This document shows positions 1 through 8,032 of a DNA stretch of 64,000 bases, in pieces (positions within the stretch are counted from its first letter, which is position 1; the number at the start of each line of letters is the position of its first letter). The notes beneath the pieces were generated by a model. That model was given only the letters and a program-made list of their open reading frames with translations. It had not been told where the DNA came from and did not search any database. Both the position numbers and the translations under genes were made by a program. The stretch is from a bacterium (GTDB lineage Bacteria; UBA8248), in assembly GCA_022828125.1 (NCBI GenBank), contig JAJEJD010000019.1, positions 306,211 to 370,210 of the forward strand, given 5' to 3'.

Positions 1-83
1 AGGCTTTCCCAACAGCCCCTTCCCCGGAAAATTGACGATTCGCCGGGGACTTCGAAAGCCGGCTTGCCCCCGATTTTAACCCC

Positions 84-111
84 TTGACACCGGTCTAACG
101 TAAGATAAAAT
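84..111 (+). promoter_or_regulatory. Putative sigma-70 promoter of the TRAP operon
   Basis: TTGACA at 84-89 and TAAAAT at 106-111 are separated by 16 bp. They lie about 125 bp upstream of the first TRAP gene in an otherwise gene-free stretch. The match is by consensus only; no transcription start is known. Confidence 0.5.
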
Positions 112-237
112 GAATCAGGGAAAATAAATCTTATCCAGAGAAATCATGACGCAGGAGGTTACGGGGGCTCCTTATCGGCGAGGGAGATAGGCGCCCCTGA
201 TTTGAGATTCGTCCAACTCGAAAGGAGGGAACTGCTG

Positions 238-1299
238 ATGACGATCAAGAAACTTACGACGATCGGGTTTATGATCTTTGCGCTGAGCGTCGCCCTGGTG
301 GCGTCGGGTGTCGGCGAAGCGGACGCCGCGAAGCGCATACGCTGGAAAATGGCGAGTTGGTTCCCGAGCAAACTGACCCAGCTCGGCTCGATGGGCAAAG
401 AAATGGTCGACCGTCTGGATAAGGTTTCGGGCGGCAACATCAAAATCAGGTTCTTCGAGCCAAACGCGCTGATCCCGGCCAAGGAGTGCTTCGACGCCGT
501 TGCGAAGGGCTCGGTGGATGCGTGCTGGTCGACGCCCGGCTACTGGTACGGCAAGGAGCCGGCGCTCGCCATGTTCGCCGCCGTTCCCTTCGGACCCAGA
601 GCAGGCGAATATATGGGCTGGATTTTCTACGGCGGCGGCATAGAGCTCTGGGATGCGATCTACAAGAAGCACGGGTTGAAATCGCTCCCCTGCGGCGTCA
701 TCGCGCCCGAAGCGTCGGGCTGGTTCCGCAAGGAGATCAAGAGCATCGATGACCTGAAGGGTCTCAAGATGCGCTTCTTCGGTCTCGGCGCGAAGGTCAT
801 GGAAAAAATAGGCGTATCGACCCAGCTCATCGCCGGCGGCGACATCTTCCCGGCGCTCGAGCGCGGCTCGATTGACGCGACCGAATACTCGATGCCGGCG
901 ATCGACCTCAATCTCGGCTTCTACCAGGTGGCGAAGCACTACTACTTCCCAGGCTGGCACCAGCAGTCGACGGTCTTCGAACTGTTGCTGAACAGGAAGA
1001 AGTGGGATGCGCTCAACGACACCCAGCGGGCGCAGATTGAGGTGTCGTGCGGCGACGCGTTCCGCCAGGGGCTCGCCGAGGGTGAGGCCATTCAGGGCAA
1101 GGCTTTGGTCGAACTCAAGAAGAAGGGCGTGCAGATTCATCGCTGGCCCCAGTCCATCCTGGACACGTTAGAGAAGAAATGGGCCGAAGTCGCTGCTGCT
1201 GACGCTGCGCGCGACGCGAACTTCAAGAAGGTCTGGGAATCCTACAGCGCGTTCCGTAAGGAATACGCGGTCTGGAAGGATCTCGGATACTTAAGGTAA
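238..1299 (+). CDS. dctP: TRAP transporter substrate-binding protein (DctP family)
   Basis: Periplasmic solute-binding component of a tripartite ATP-independent transporter, which presents an organic acid or similar anion to the DctQM membrane complex. The ATG at 238 is chosen because an AAAGGAGGG ribosome-binding site ends 8 bp upstream; a longer in-frame reading from 202 has no such site. The 353-residue product starts with a Sec signal peptide (Lys-rich N-terminus, hydrophobic core, ADA cleavage region near residue 30). It continues with DctP-type sequence, including the conserved core around GLKMRFFGLGAKVMEKIG, which contains the ligand-contacting Arg typical of the family. It is followed by dctQ and dctM. 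The ligand cannot be deduced from sequence. Confidence 0.93.
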   Translation: MTIKKLTTIGFMIFALSVALVASGVGEADAAKRIRWKMASWFPSKLTQLGSMGKEMVDRLDKVSGGNIKIRFFEPNALIPAKECFDAVAKGSVDACWSTPGYWYGKEPALAMFAAVPFGPRAGEYMGWIFYGGGIELWDAIYKKHGLKSLPCGVIAPEASGWFRKEIKSIDDLKGLKMRFFGLGAKVMEKIGVSTQLIAGGDIFPALERGSIDATEYSMPAIDLNLGFYQVAKHYYFPGWHQQSTVFELLLNRKKWDALNDTQRAQIEVSCGDAFRQGLAEGEAIQGKALVELKKKGVQIHRWPQSILDTLEKKWAEVAAADAARDANFKKVWESYSAFRKEYAVWKDLGYLR

Positions 1300-1343
1300 T
1301 ACCCATGTGACGGCGCTCAGCCGTCTCGCTTGAAAAACCCACG

Positions 1344-1383
1344 GGCGCCGGAGCCGTAACGGTCACGGTTCCGGCGCCTTTTT
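1344..1383 (+). terminator. Intrinsic terminator between dctP and dctQ
   Basis: A near-perfect hairpin has arms GGCGCCGGA and TCCGGCGCC, extended inward by a further five pairs, and is followed directly by TTTTT. It lies in the 112-bp dctP-dctQ gap, so some transcripts should stop after dctP. That fits a higher need for the binding protein than for the permease. Confidence 0.8.
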
Positions 1384-1411
1384 CGCGTATGCTGCGCCGG
1401 GAAGCCCATTG

Positions 1412-1990
1412 ATGCAGAAACTGTTCCGAATACAAGAGTTTCTGGCCCGGATCGTGGTCGGCGTCGGGAAGATCAGCGCCTGGCTCTCGATTCCTTTGAT
1501 GGTCGTCATCATCTTCGACGTCGTGACCCGGCGTTTCCTGGTGCTGGGATCGACCAAGCTGCAGGAAGCCGAGTGGCACCTCCACGCGGTCCTGTTTCTG
1601 CTTTGTATCGGCTTCACCTATATCGAGGACGCCCACGTGCGGATCGACCTGCTCCGCGAGCGGCTGAGCACACGCGCCAAGGATTGGGTCGAGTTCATCG
1701 GCTGCATCATCTTCGTGATCCCCTACTGCCTGATCGTCACCTATTTCGCCGAGGATTTCGTCGAAAGGTCCTGGGCCGTCGGCGAGGCCTCTGATTCGGC
1801 GACCGGCCTCCCCTACCGCTGGGCGATCAAGGCGGGTCTGCCGATCGGGCTTTTCGTGCTGCTTCTGTCGGGAATCACCGTTCTGCTGCGCAAGATCATC
1901 GAGTTGTTCGGCCCGGCGGACCTCCGCGAACTCCTCCCCCGGAAGGAAGAACGCGCGAGCGAACAGATCGACCAGATCGGGCAGAGCTAG
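1412..1990 (+). CDS. dctQ: TRAP transporter small permease (DctQ family)
   Basis: Four-helix small membrane subunit of the TRAP transporter, 192 residues. Hydrophobic segments lie at about 12-35, 50-70, 90-115 and 140-165. The WHLHAVLFLLCIGFTYIEDAHVRIDL region is the DctQ signature around the second and third helices (DAHVRID is highly conserved). ATG 1412 is preferred over the adjacent in-frame TTG at 1409. The gene lies behind the internal terminator and 12 bp before dctM, with which it should be co-translated. The assignment is by family pattern and position, and the substrate is unknown. Confidence 0.9.
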   Translation: MQKLFRIQEFLARIVVGVGKISAWLSIPLMVVIIFDVVTRRFLVLGSTKLQEAEWHLHAVLFLLCIGFTYIEDAHVRIDLLRERLSTRAKDWVEFIGCIIFVIPYCLIVTYFAEDFVERSWAVGEASDSATGLPYRWAIKAGLPIGLFVLLLSGITVLLRKIIELFGPADLRELLPRKEERASEQIDQIGQS

Positions 1991-2002
1991 GGACGCCTGC
2001 GC

Positions 2003-3367
2003 ATGTTCTATATCGAGGACTACCTGCCCGCTTGCATGTTCATCACCCTGGCGATTCTCCTGTTCTCGGGCTTCCCGGTCGGGTTCGTGCTGGGCGGCGT
2101 GGGCCTCGCCTTCGGCTTCATCGGCATGTATTTCGAGGTCTTCTCCCAGGTTGAGTTCTTCAACCTCGTGCTCCGCATCTGGGGTTTCGCCGACAACCTG
2201 GTGCTGGTGGCGATCCCGATGTTCATCTTCATGGGGACGATGCTGGAACGCTCCGGCGTCGCCGCCAATCTGCTCTACTGCCTCCAGGTGGTACTGCGGC
2301 GCACGCCGGGCGGGCTGGCGCTCGCCGTCACGGTCATGGGGACCATCCTCGCGGCGACGACCGGCATCATCGGCGCTTCGGTGGTGATGATCAGCCTGAT
2401 GGCGCTGCCGGTCATGGTCGAGCGCGAGTACAACATGGAGCTCGCGACCGGCACCATCGCCGCCTCGGGCACGCTGGGGATCCTGATACCGCCCAGCATC
2501 ATGCTGGTCATCATGGCCGATCTGCTCGGGCGCTCGGTGGGCACCCTGTTCGTCGCGGCCATCTTTCCCGGCTTGATACTGTCGGGGCTTTACTTCCTCT
2601 ACATCTTCACGAGGTGTGCGGTGAACCCCGCCCTGGCGCCGCGCTTGCCCAAGGAGATGGGTCCGCAGACATCGGGTGAGCTGATCCTGCTGCTGCTCAA
2701 GGGCCTGGTGCCGGCGGTGTTCCTGATCGTTCTTGTCCTGGGGTCGATAGTCGCGGGCTGGGCGACGCCCACCGAGGCGGCCGGGGTCGGCGCGGCCGGA
2801 GCGACTTTTCTCGCCATCGTCAACCGGCAGCTGACCTGGTCGGTTCTGAAGGACGTGGTTGAGCGCACCTCGCTCACCAACGCGATGCTGTTCTTTATTT
2901 TCGTCGGGGCGACCGCCTTCTCCTACGTCTTCCGCTCGCTCGGGGGCGACGACTTCATCCAGGACGTGATTTACTCCGTGGGGACCAACCCCTGGTGGAT
3001 CCTGATGATCCTGATGGCGGTGGTGTTCTTCCTCGGCTTCTTCTTCGACTGGATCGAGATCACGCTCATCGTGCTGCCCGTGTTCGCGCCGATCCTCTCA
3101 GAGCTTGATTTCGGCGACCACCTGCCCAAGAGCGAGGTCATCTACTGGTTCTCGATCCTGATGGCGGTCAACCTGCAGACGTCGTTCCTCACGCCGCCGT
3201 TCGGCTTCGCGTTGTTCTACATGAAGGGAGTCGCCCCGCCACAGGTGCGTCTCCAGCAGATCTACCGAGGGATCATCCCCTTCGTGATTCTGCAGCTCAT
3301 CGGGCTGGGGCTGGTCATCGTCTTCCCCGAAATCGCCATGTGGCTGCCGAGGGTGCTGCTCGACTAG
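2003..3367 (+). CDS. dctM: TRAP transporter large permease (DctM family)
   Basis: Transport-carrying membrane subunit of the TRAP system, a Na+-coupled elevator-type carrier. It has 454 residues, the usual length for DctM (about 425-450), with 11-12 hydrophobic segments throughout. Family signatures visible are the PMFIFMG segment, TTGIIGASVVMISLMALP, the GILIPPSIMLVIMADLL hairpin loop, and LQTSFLTPPFGFALFYMKG near the C-terminus. It starts 12 bp after dctQ and ends the operon. It is unlike the second DctM of this window, which has a 320-residue tail. Confidence 0.95.
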   Translation: MFYIEDYLPACMFITLAILLFSGFPVGFVLGGVGLAFGFIGMYFEVFSQVEFFNLVLRIWGFADNLVLVAIPMFIFMGTMLERSGVAANLLYCLQVVLRRTPGGLALAVTVMGTILAATTGIIGASVVMISLMALPVMVEREYNMELATGTIAASGTLGILIPPSIMLVIMADLLGRSVGTLFVAAIFPGLILSGLYFLYIFTRCAVNPALAPRLPKEMGPQTSGELILLLLKGLVPAVFLIVLVLGSIVAGWATPTEAAGVGAAGATFLAIVNRQLTWSVLKDVVERTSLTNAMLFFIFVGATAFSYVFRSLGGDDFIQDVIYSVGTNPWWILMILMAVVFFLGFFFDWIEITLIVLPVFAPILSELDFGDHLPKSEVIYWFSILMAVNLQTSFLTPPFGFALFYMKGVAPPQVRLQQIYRGIIPFVILQLIGLGLVIVFPEIAMWLPRVLLD

Positions 3368-3758
3368 CGTATGGCGGCCTCCCCTGCTCCGCACCCTGAA
3401 CGCTCGCAAATCCAACGATTCATCGGAGATCCTGGCGTCTCGCCGCATGAACCGCGACGGATCATTTTTCTTCCCCCGGGCGGGCAATTTGTTTAGACTT
3501 GGCTCCTGACTCCCTATCCTTACGGAGTTTCGGAGTCGCACCGCTACAGACAGGGAAGTTTCCCATGTTCGATGACCCTGTAAGCTCTCCGGATACCGAA
3601 ACGAAGCGCCTCCTTCGCTTCCCGCTGAAGTTCGTCAACCTCTCCGGCGCAACTTGTCCAATGCCACTCTCTCCGAAGCCCTCGGGCTTCCGCTCATCCC
3701 GGGTGGATATCGCCGCAAACTGCCGCCGTTTCGAAAAAACCAGACGGGGGGGCTACCG
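3368..3758. other. Intergenic region without a supported gene
   Basis: These 391 bp separate dctM from the next gene. Short open frames are present, but none has a ribosome-binding site or recognisable protein content. No clear terminator was seen after dctM. Confidence 0.5.
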
Positions 3759-4706
3759 TTGGCCGACAGCCATCATAAAATCCTGTTGACCGGCGCGACC
3801 GGATACATTGGGGGTCGGTTGCGCCGCCGGCTCGAAGCCGAATCTTGCGAGCTTCGATGCCTCGCCCGCCGCCCGGAGGCCCTCGAACCACTGGTCGCGC
3901 CGGGGACAGAGGTGGTGCGCGGCGACCTCTTAAAGCCGGAAACGCTTCATGCGGCCATGCGCGGCATATCCACCGCCTACTACCTGGTCCATTCGATGGC
4001 GTCCGGCGGCGACTTCACCCTGGAAGACCGCGAGGCGGCCAAGGGGTTCGCATCCGCGGCCCGGGCCGCAGGGGTCGAGCGCATCGTCTATCTGGGCGGT
4101 CTCGGAAACGAGGACGCGTTGTCCGACCACCTTGCGAGCAGGCAGGAGGTGGGCCGGATTCTCCGCGAATCCGGCGTGCAGACGATAGAACTGAGGGCCT
4201 CGATCATCATCGGCGCTGGAAGTCTCTCGTTCGAGATGATCCGCGCGCTGGTGGAGAGGCTGCCCGTCATGGTGACGCCCCGCTGGGTCCGCACGCTTGC
4301 CCAGCCGATCGCCGCCCAAGACGTCATCGAATACCTCATCGCCGCTCTCGACGCTCCCCCGGGGCGAAACCTCATCCTCGAAATCGGGGGGGCCGACCGC
4401 GCCTCCTACGGGGACATCATGGCGGAATACGCCCGTCAGCGGGGACTGCATCGAGTGATGATCGCCGTTCCGGTGCTCACCCCCCGCCTGTCGAGCCTGT
4501 GGCTCGCGCTGGTTACTCCCCTATACGCCAGGGTCGGGCGCAAACTCGTCGAAAGCCTCCGCAACGAGACGACCGTGAGCGACAGGACGGCTCTGGAAAT
4601 GTTCGGCATCCGCCCTCTCGGACTAGCCGAAGCGATCAGACAAGCGTTAGCCGAAACAGATTCACCGGCTTGTAGAAAGAAGCAGAGATTATCCGCGTCA
4701 GTATGA
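3759..4706 (+). CDS. NAD(P)-binding protein, NmrA/NDUFA9-like atypical SDR
   Basis: Rossmann-fold protein of the atypical short-chain dehydrogenase group (NmrA/complex I NDUFA9-like). The nucleotide-binding loop TGATGYIGGRL sits right at the N-terminus, followed by an Arg-rich turn typical of NADP-binding members, and STAYYLVHSM and VYLGGLG strands. TTG 3759 is chosen as start because it places the glycine loop about 10 residues in and follows a purine-rich GACGGGGGG tract. The open frame can be read from TTG 3654, but that adds an unconserved arginine-rich leader. The product is about 315 residues. It has no operon partner: the tRNA-Asn gene follows. The substrate is unknown, and a quinone or redox-sensor role is only a family-level possibility. 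Confidence 0.8.
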   Translation: MADSHHKILLTGATGYIGGRLRRRLEAESCELRCLARRPEALEPLVAPGTEVVRGDLLKPETLHAAMRGISTAYYLVHSMASGGDFTLEDREAAKGFASAARAAGVERIVYLGGLGNEDALSDHLASRQEVGRILRESGVQTIELRASIIIGAGSLSFEMIRALVERLPVMVTPRWVRTLAQPIAAQDVIEYLIAALDAPPGRNLILEIGGADRASYGDIMAEYARQRGLHRVMIAVPVLTPRLSSLWLALVTPLYARVGRKLVESLRNETTVSDRTALEMFGIRPLGLAEAIRQALAETDSPACRKKQRLSASV

Positions 4707-4727
4707 TTTCCGGCGTGCCCGGCAGCC

Positions 4728-4757
4728 TTGACAAGCCCGCGCCCGCTTCCCTATAAA
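4728..4757 (+). promoter_or_regulatory. Putative sigma-70 promoter of tRNA-Asn
   Basis: TTGACA at 4728-4733 and TATAAA at 4752-4757 are separated by 18 bp. They end about 65 bp before the tRNA, so this is a plausible promoter for the tRNA gene. Confidence 0.55.
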
Positions 4758-4822
4758 CCCCTTACGCTTGGGAGCCGGCGCCGAATCCGGTAGAATGCCG
4801 ACTCAAGCGAAACGCCTCTCAC

Positions 4823-4897
4823 TCCGGCGTAGCTCAACGGCAGAGCAATCGGCTGTTAACCGATGGGTTGTAGGTTCGAATCCTACCGCCGGAGCCA
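4823..4897 (+). tRNA. tRNA-Asn (anticodon GTT)
   Basis: Complete cloverleaf. The seven-bp acceptor stem is TCCGGCG/CGCCGGA. The D arm is GCTC-AACGGCA-GAGC. The anticodon stem-loop has loop CTGTTAA, giving anticodon GTT. The T arm is GTAGG-TTCGAAT-CCTAC. The discriminator is G, and CCA is encoded at 4895-4897. GC content drops sharply just after the 3' end, a usual place for integrative elements to insert. Confidence 0.97.
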
Positions 4898-5007
4898 GTT
4901 ATTCTTTCAACCTATTGAATATATTGAAGTAATGATTAATTTGTGAAATATAGACCAACATTTAGACCCACAATACATGGGCGAAACTAGTAGAATATGA
5001 GACGTAT

Positions 5008-5442
5008 ATGGCAACACTAGATGAGGTCCACAGGAAATTCGGTGAAGTATTTGCGGTCGCCCAATACTTGGAACACGAGTTGGGCACGTTGCTCCTGGAA
5101 CACAAATACATTGATGAGGGGCTCTTTCAGAATCCCAATCTAGAAAGAGCGCTTGAAATAGAAAAGCAGATCGATAATAAGGAGACTTTTGGCAGTCTGA
5201 AAAATCGTCTTGCTGAGAGAAGAGATTCCATCAAGGAAATCGATCAAGTACTCAAAAAAGCTGTAGACTCACGCAATAGACTTGCACACTCTTTCTACGT
5301 AGATCACCACTGCCACAGCAAATCTCATAGAGGTCGTGATTTTATGCTTTGCGACCTGGAGGCGATCCACAAGGATTTACTGGTAGCGCAAAAAGCGGTC
5401 TTTGCCCTTTCCGGAGTAGATATTGAACAGTATGACCCATAG
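5008..5442 (+). CDS. Hypothetical protein with HEPN-like RNRLAH motif
   Basis: 144-residue, mostly helical protein of unrecognised family. Residues 89-94 read RNRLAH, which fits the R-x4-H motif of HEPN-type RNases, with an aromatic residue shortly after (SFY). Helices before and after this motif fit a small four-helix HEPN fold. The gene and its flanks (about 4900-5470) are clearly more AT-rich than the rest of the window and start just after a tRNA 3' end, suggesting horizontal acquisition. The start codon has only a weak GAG upstream. The HEPN assignment rests on one motif, so a toxin or defence role is inference. Confidence 0.65.
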   Translation: MATLDEVHRKFGEVFAVAQYLEHELGTLLLEHKYIDEGLFQNPNLERALEIEKQIDNKETFGSLKNRLAERRDSIKEIDQVLKKAVDSRNRLAHSFYVDHHCHSKSHRGRDFMLCDLEAIHKDLLVAQKAVFALSGVDIEQYDP

Positions 5443-5480
5443 CATGGTGACGACCCATTGAAAACCGACAAAGTACCGCT

Positions 5481-5693
5481 CTAGGGCTTGTTCGGATCGA
5501 TTCCTTCCGCCTCGCACGTTTCCAGATAATCGTTCACCGAATCCTGAAATGCCTTCTTCAACTCTTTGGCGGTTTCGGCTTCGTACGTAATCAAATCCCG
5601 CACATGAAGCACCTTGCCGTACAAGGTCTCGCTTTCTTCGTCGTATTCAATGGATCCCAGATAATTTTTGAATTTCAATACCGCTCCGATCAT
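5481..5693 (-). CDS. HicB-type antitoxin, lacks the C-terminal DNA-binding part
   Basis: 70-residue HicB/UPF0150-like domain: GSIEYDEESETLYGKV, RDLITYEAETAKELKKAF and SVNDYLETCEAEG match the partial RNase-H-like fold of HicB antitoxins. Members with this sequence type usually continue after KP into a ribbon-helix-helix or helix-turn-helix domain. Here a TAG follows directly after NKP. The next in-frame codons read SGTLSV, still like the family's linker, and then the sequence loses resemblance. No HicA toxin lies next to it. It is therefore probably a decayed remnant at the edge of the AT-rich insertion. A functional stand-alone UPF0150 protein is the alternative. Confidence 0.7.
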   Translation of the reverse strand: MIGAVLKFKNYLGSIEYDEESETLYGKVLHVRDLITYEAETAKELKKAFQDSVNDYLETCEAEGIDPNKP

Positions 5694-5724
5694 CTTCGGT
5701 CCATCCCCTTTCCAGCGAATCTCC

Positions 5725-7050
5725 TCAAACGCCGCTCTTCGCCTTCTCGAGGGCTGCGACGTTCACCGGGTGCGCGTTGCGGCGGCGCTTGTCGACCCGG
5801 ATGCGCAGGCGCGCGGCCTCTGCAGAGTTTAGACCCGCTTCCCGCAGTTCGCTCCGGCTGAAGCCCTTGCCGGGCCGCCAGTCGCCGCGGGCATCCTTCA
5901 CGAGAGGGAGGAGTCCATTTTCCGTCAGGGAGAGTTCCGAAGCTTCGTCCGGATCTTCCGGAGGCAAGTCCGCAGCCACCTCGACGGCCTCCGGATCGGA
6001 AACCGTCGCCTCCACCTCACTTTCCCGAGAGGTTTCCGGCTCAGGGGTAGTCGCCTCCGCGGTGCTCTCAACTACGTCCGTGACGGCTTCCTCATGTTCC
6101 GAAACGACACCAAGCGTAGCATCCAGCTCATCTTCATGAGGGACTGCAAGATCGGATGCAGTCGCCTCCACGGCGTTCTCCTCGACAACCGGGACAGCTT
6201 CGTCCTGCTCTTCATCCGAGTCGGCCGCACCCGGCGAATCAGCCGGTTCCGGCACGGCCAGGGCCTCGAAATCATCGCCATATCCCTCTGGCGGGTCGGG
6301 CTCGTGAGATGGCACAGCCTCATCCACCGAATCATCCGGGATCGACGCCGCCGGGGGTTCTTCATCCTCCGAGACAGCATCGTCAATAATGCGCACCCCG
6401 CTGTCTTCAAAAATCTCCGGCGCCAAGGGTGCATATCCCTGCACGACGCTTTCGGCTGCGTCGGGGACTTCCTCAAACTCAAGCGCGGCATCGCCGGCAG
6501 CTTCCGGATCGCTTTCCACAAAAACCTCAGGCTCTGAGTCGGGCGGCTCCACGGCCTTTTCGGCCAAGCGTGCGGCGGCCTCCTCATCTTCCCGAGGCGA
6601 ATCACCCGGTTCCGGCACGGCCAGGGCCTCGAATTCATCACCATATCCTGCAAGCGGCTCGGACCCGCGAGATTGCGCAGGCGCATCCGGCGGTTCATCC
6701 GGGACCGGCGCCGCAAATGATTCCGGAGCGGGGGCATGGCCTCTTTCTGGCGCGTCCACCACTTTCGCCGATTCCGCGCCTTGCGGTTCATCGGAAGCCA
6801 GCAAATCCAAGTCGAGGCCGTAGCCGCTTTCTCGCGCATCCGTTTCGCCCGCCGCATCCGGGCTCGGCGTTTTACCGGAAGCCAACAACTCAAAGTGAGA
6901 GCCATAGCCGCTTTGCTCCGCCTCGTTCTCAGAATACGGAACGCCCGGTTCGATGGCCGTGGGAGGCGGCAAATCAAACCCCTCTTCCCCCGGCTTTGGA
7001 GGTGCAGGTTCCTTGCGACGCCCGATGCGGCTCAGAAATTTTTTCTTCAT
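5725..7050 (-). CDS. Acidic repeat protein with C-terminal ribosomal L13e-like domain
   Basis: 441 residues in three parts. Residues 1-14 are strongly basic (MKKKFLSRIGRRK). Residues 15-380 are very acidic and low in complexity, rich in E, D, P, A and V. Residues about 390-437 are basic and resemble the ribosomal protein L13e core: GKGFSRSELREAGLNSAEA, then RIRVDKRRRNAHPVNVAAL. Four copies of a GYG-x3-(F/L)-E/D-x-LA motif lie at about 48, 76, 135 and 256. Two of them are encoded by nearly identical direct repeats of about 42 bp (near 6243 and 6605). No signal peptide or membrane segment is seen. L13e is a eukaryotic/archaeal large-subunit protein, so a ribosome- or RNA-associated role is a guess from that domain only. 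The gene is monocistronic. Confidence 0.8.
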   Translation of the reverse strand: MKKKFLSRIGRRKEPAPPKPGEEGFDLPPPTAIEPGVPYSENEAEQSGYGSHFELLASGKTPSPDAAGETDARESGYGLDLDLLASDEPQGAESAKVVDAPERGHAPAPESFAAPVPDEPPDAPAQSRGSEPLAGYGDEFEALAVPEPGDSPREDEEAAARLAEKAVEPPDSEPEVFVESDPEAAGDAALEFEEVPDAAESVVQGYAPLAPEIFEDSGVRIIDDAVSEDEEPPAASIPDDSVDEAVPSHEPDPPEGYGDDFEALAVPEPADSPGAADSDEEQDEAVPVVEENAVEATASDLAVPHEDELDATLGVVSEHEEAVTDVVESTAEATTPEPETSRESEVEATVSDPEAVEVAADLPPEDPDEASELSLTENGLLPLVKDARGDWRPGKGFSRSELREAGLNSAEAARLRIRVDKRRRNAHPVNVAALEKAKSGV

Positions 7051-7263
7051 GATGATACCGCCCTCTTTCGGAAAAACTCACGAGTCCATAAACTATCGTC
7101 GAGTAAATACAGGGGCGGTAAGAGAGGCAAGAAAACTAACGGGTTAAGACTAACGATAACAAAGATTTGGTGTCAAGCCGTTCGTGGTCGAGCCCGGATG
7201 CGCCGGGGCGGTGCTCACAAATATGGAAAGCGCAAGAAGGCTGTGTGGGCGCCAGCTACTTTC

Positions 7264-8025
7264 TCACCCAACCTCATCCGCCAGTTCCTCGGCGGTCCGG
7301 ATGATGAGTTCGATGTCCGCATCCCGCGAAAGCCGGTGGCCGCCGTCCTTGACGAGCATGAGCCGCACGTCGTCGCTTTTGAGGACCTCGGTCAGCTTCA
7401 GGGAAACCTCCCAGGACACGGTATCGTCCGCCATTCCGTGGATGAGGCGCACGGGGCAGGCCACATCGATCTCGTCGCGCAGGAGCAGATGGTTATCTCC
7501 CTCATCAAGCAGCTTTTTGGTGATGGGATACGGCTCCTCCCAGATGTTGGGCGCGTGCAAGACGTATCCGCGCTCGCCGAGTTCCCGCCGCGTCTCTTCG
7601 GTGAGCCTGTGCTTTTTGAAGTGAGCCGTAAAATCAGGACCCGACGCCACGCCCACCAGGCCCTTCACGCGACCGGGCCGGGCGAGAGCGGCGAGCAGCA
7701 TCATCCACCCGCCCATGCTCGATCCCACGAGCACCTGGGGACCCTGCGCGACCTCGTCCAGTATGGCAAGAGCGTCCTCCGCCCACTCCCCGATGGTGCC
7801 CTCCTCGAACTTTCCCGAGGATTCCCCGTGTCCGCCGTAATCGAAGCGAACGTAGGCGCGCCCGACTTTTCGGCAATGGGCTTCGAGCGCGCTCGCCTTC
7901 GCCCCGCTCATGTCCGAGCGGAAACCGCCCAGGAACATCAGGCCGGGCGATTCGCCCTCCAGCCGGAACCAGGCGAGCGAATTCCCGTTTTCTCGGTGCA
8001 GAAAACTGGTGGAGGAGTCGGGCAT
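7264..8025 (-). CDS. Alpha/beta hydrolase (ABHD10-like)
   Basis: 253-residue serine hydrolase. It has an oxyanion strand (LMFLGGFRSDM), RFDYGGHGESSG, the nucleophile elbow GSSMGG, an acid-containing strand VRLIHGMADDTV and a catalytic His in KDGGHRLS. The order and spacing are those of compact acyl-protein thioesterase-like hydrolases. ATG 8025 is chosen because it falls 7 bp after the stop of the upstream flavin reductase. An upstream in-frame start would overlap that gene by 44 bp. It is probably co-transcribed with 8033-8566 and 8582-9688. The substrate is unknown. Confidence 0.85.
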   Translation of the reverse strand: MPDSSTSFLHRENGNSLAWFRLEGESPGLMFLGGFRSDMSGAKASALEAHCRKVGRAYVRFDYGGHGESSGKFEEGTIGEWAEDALAILDEVAQGPQVLVGSSMGGWMMLLAALARPGRVKGLVGVASGPDFTAHFKKHRLTEETRRELGERGYVLHAPNIWEEPYPITKKLLDEGDNHLLLRDEIDVACPVRLIHGMADDTVSWEVSLKLTEVLKSDDVRLMLVKDGGHRLSRDADIELIIRTAEELADEVG

Positions 8026-8032
8026 TTTCGCT

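Noticed and set aside
3499..3789. 96-codon frame before the NAD(P)-binding gene
   Set aside because: No recognisable content, and it overlaps the better supported downstream gene.
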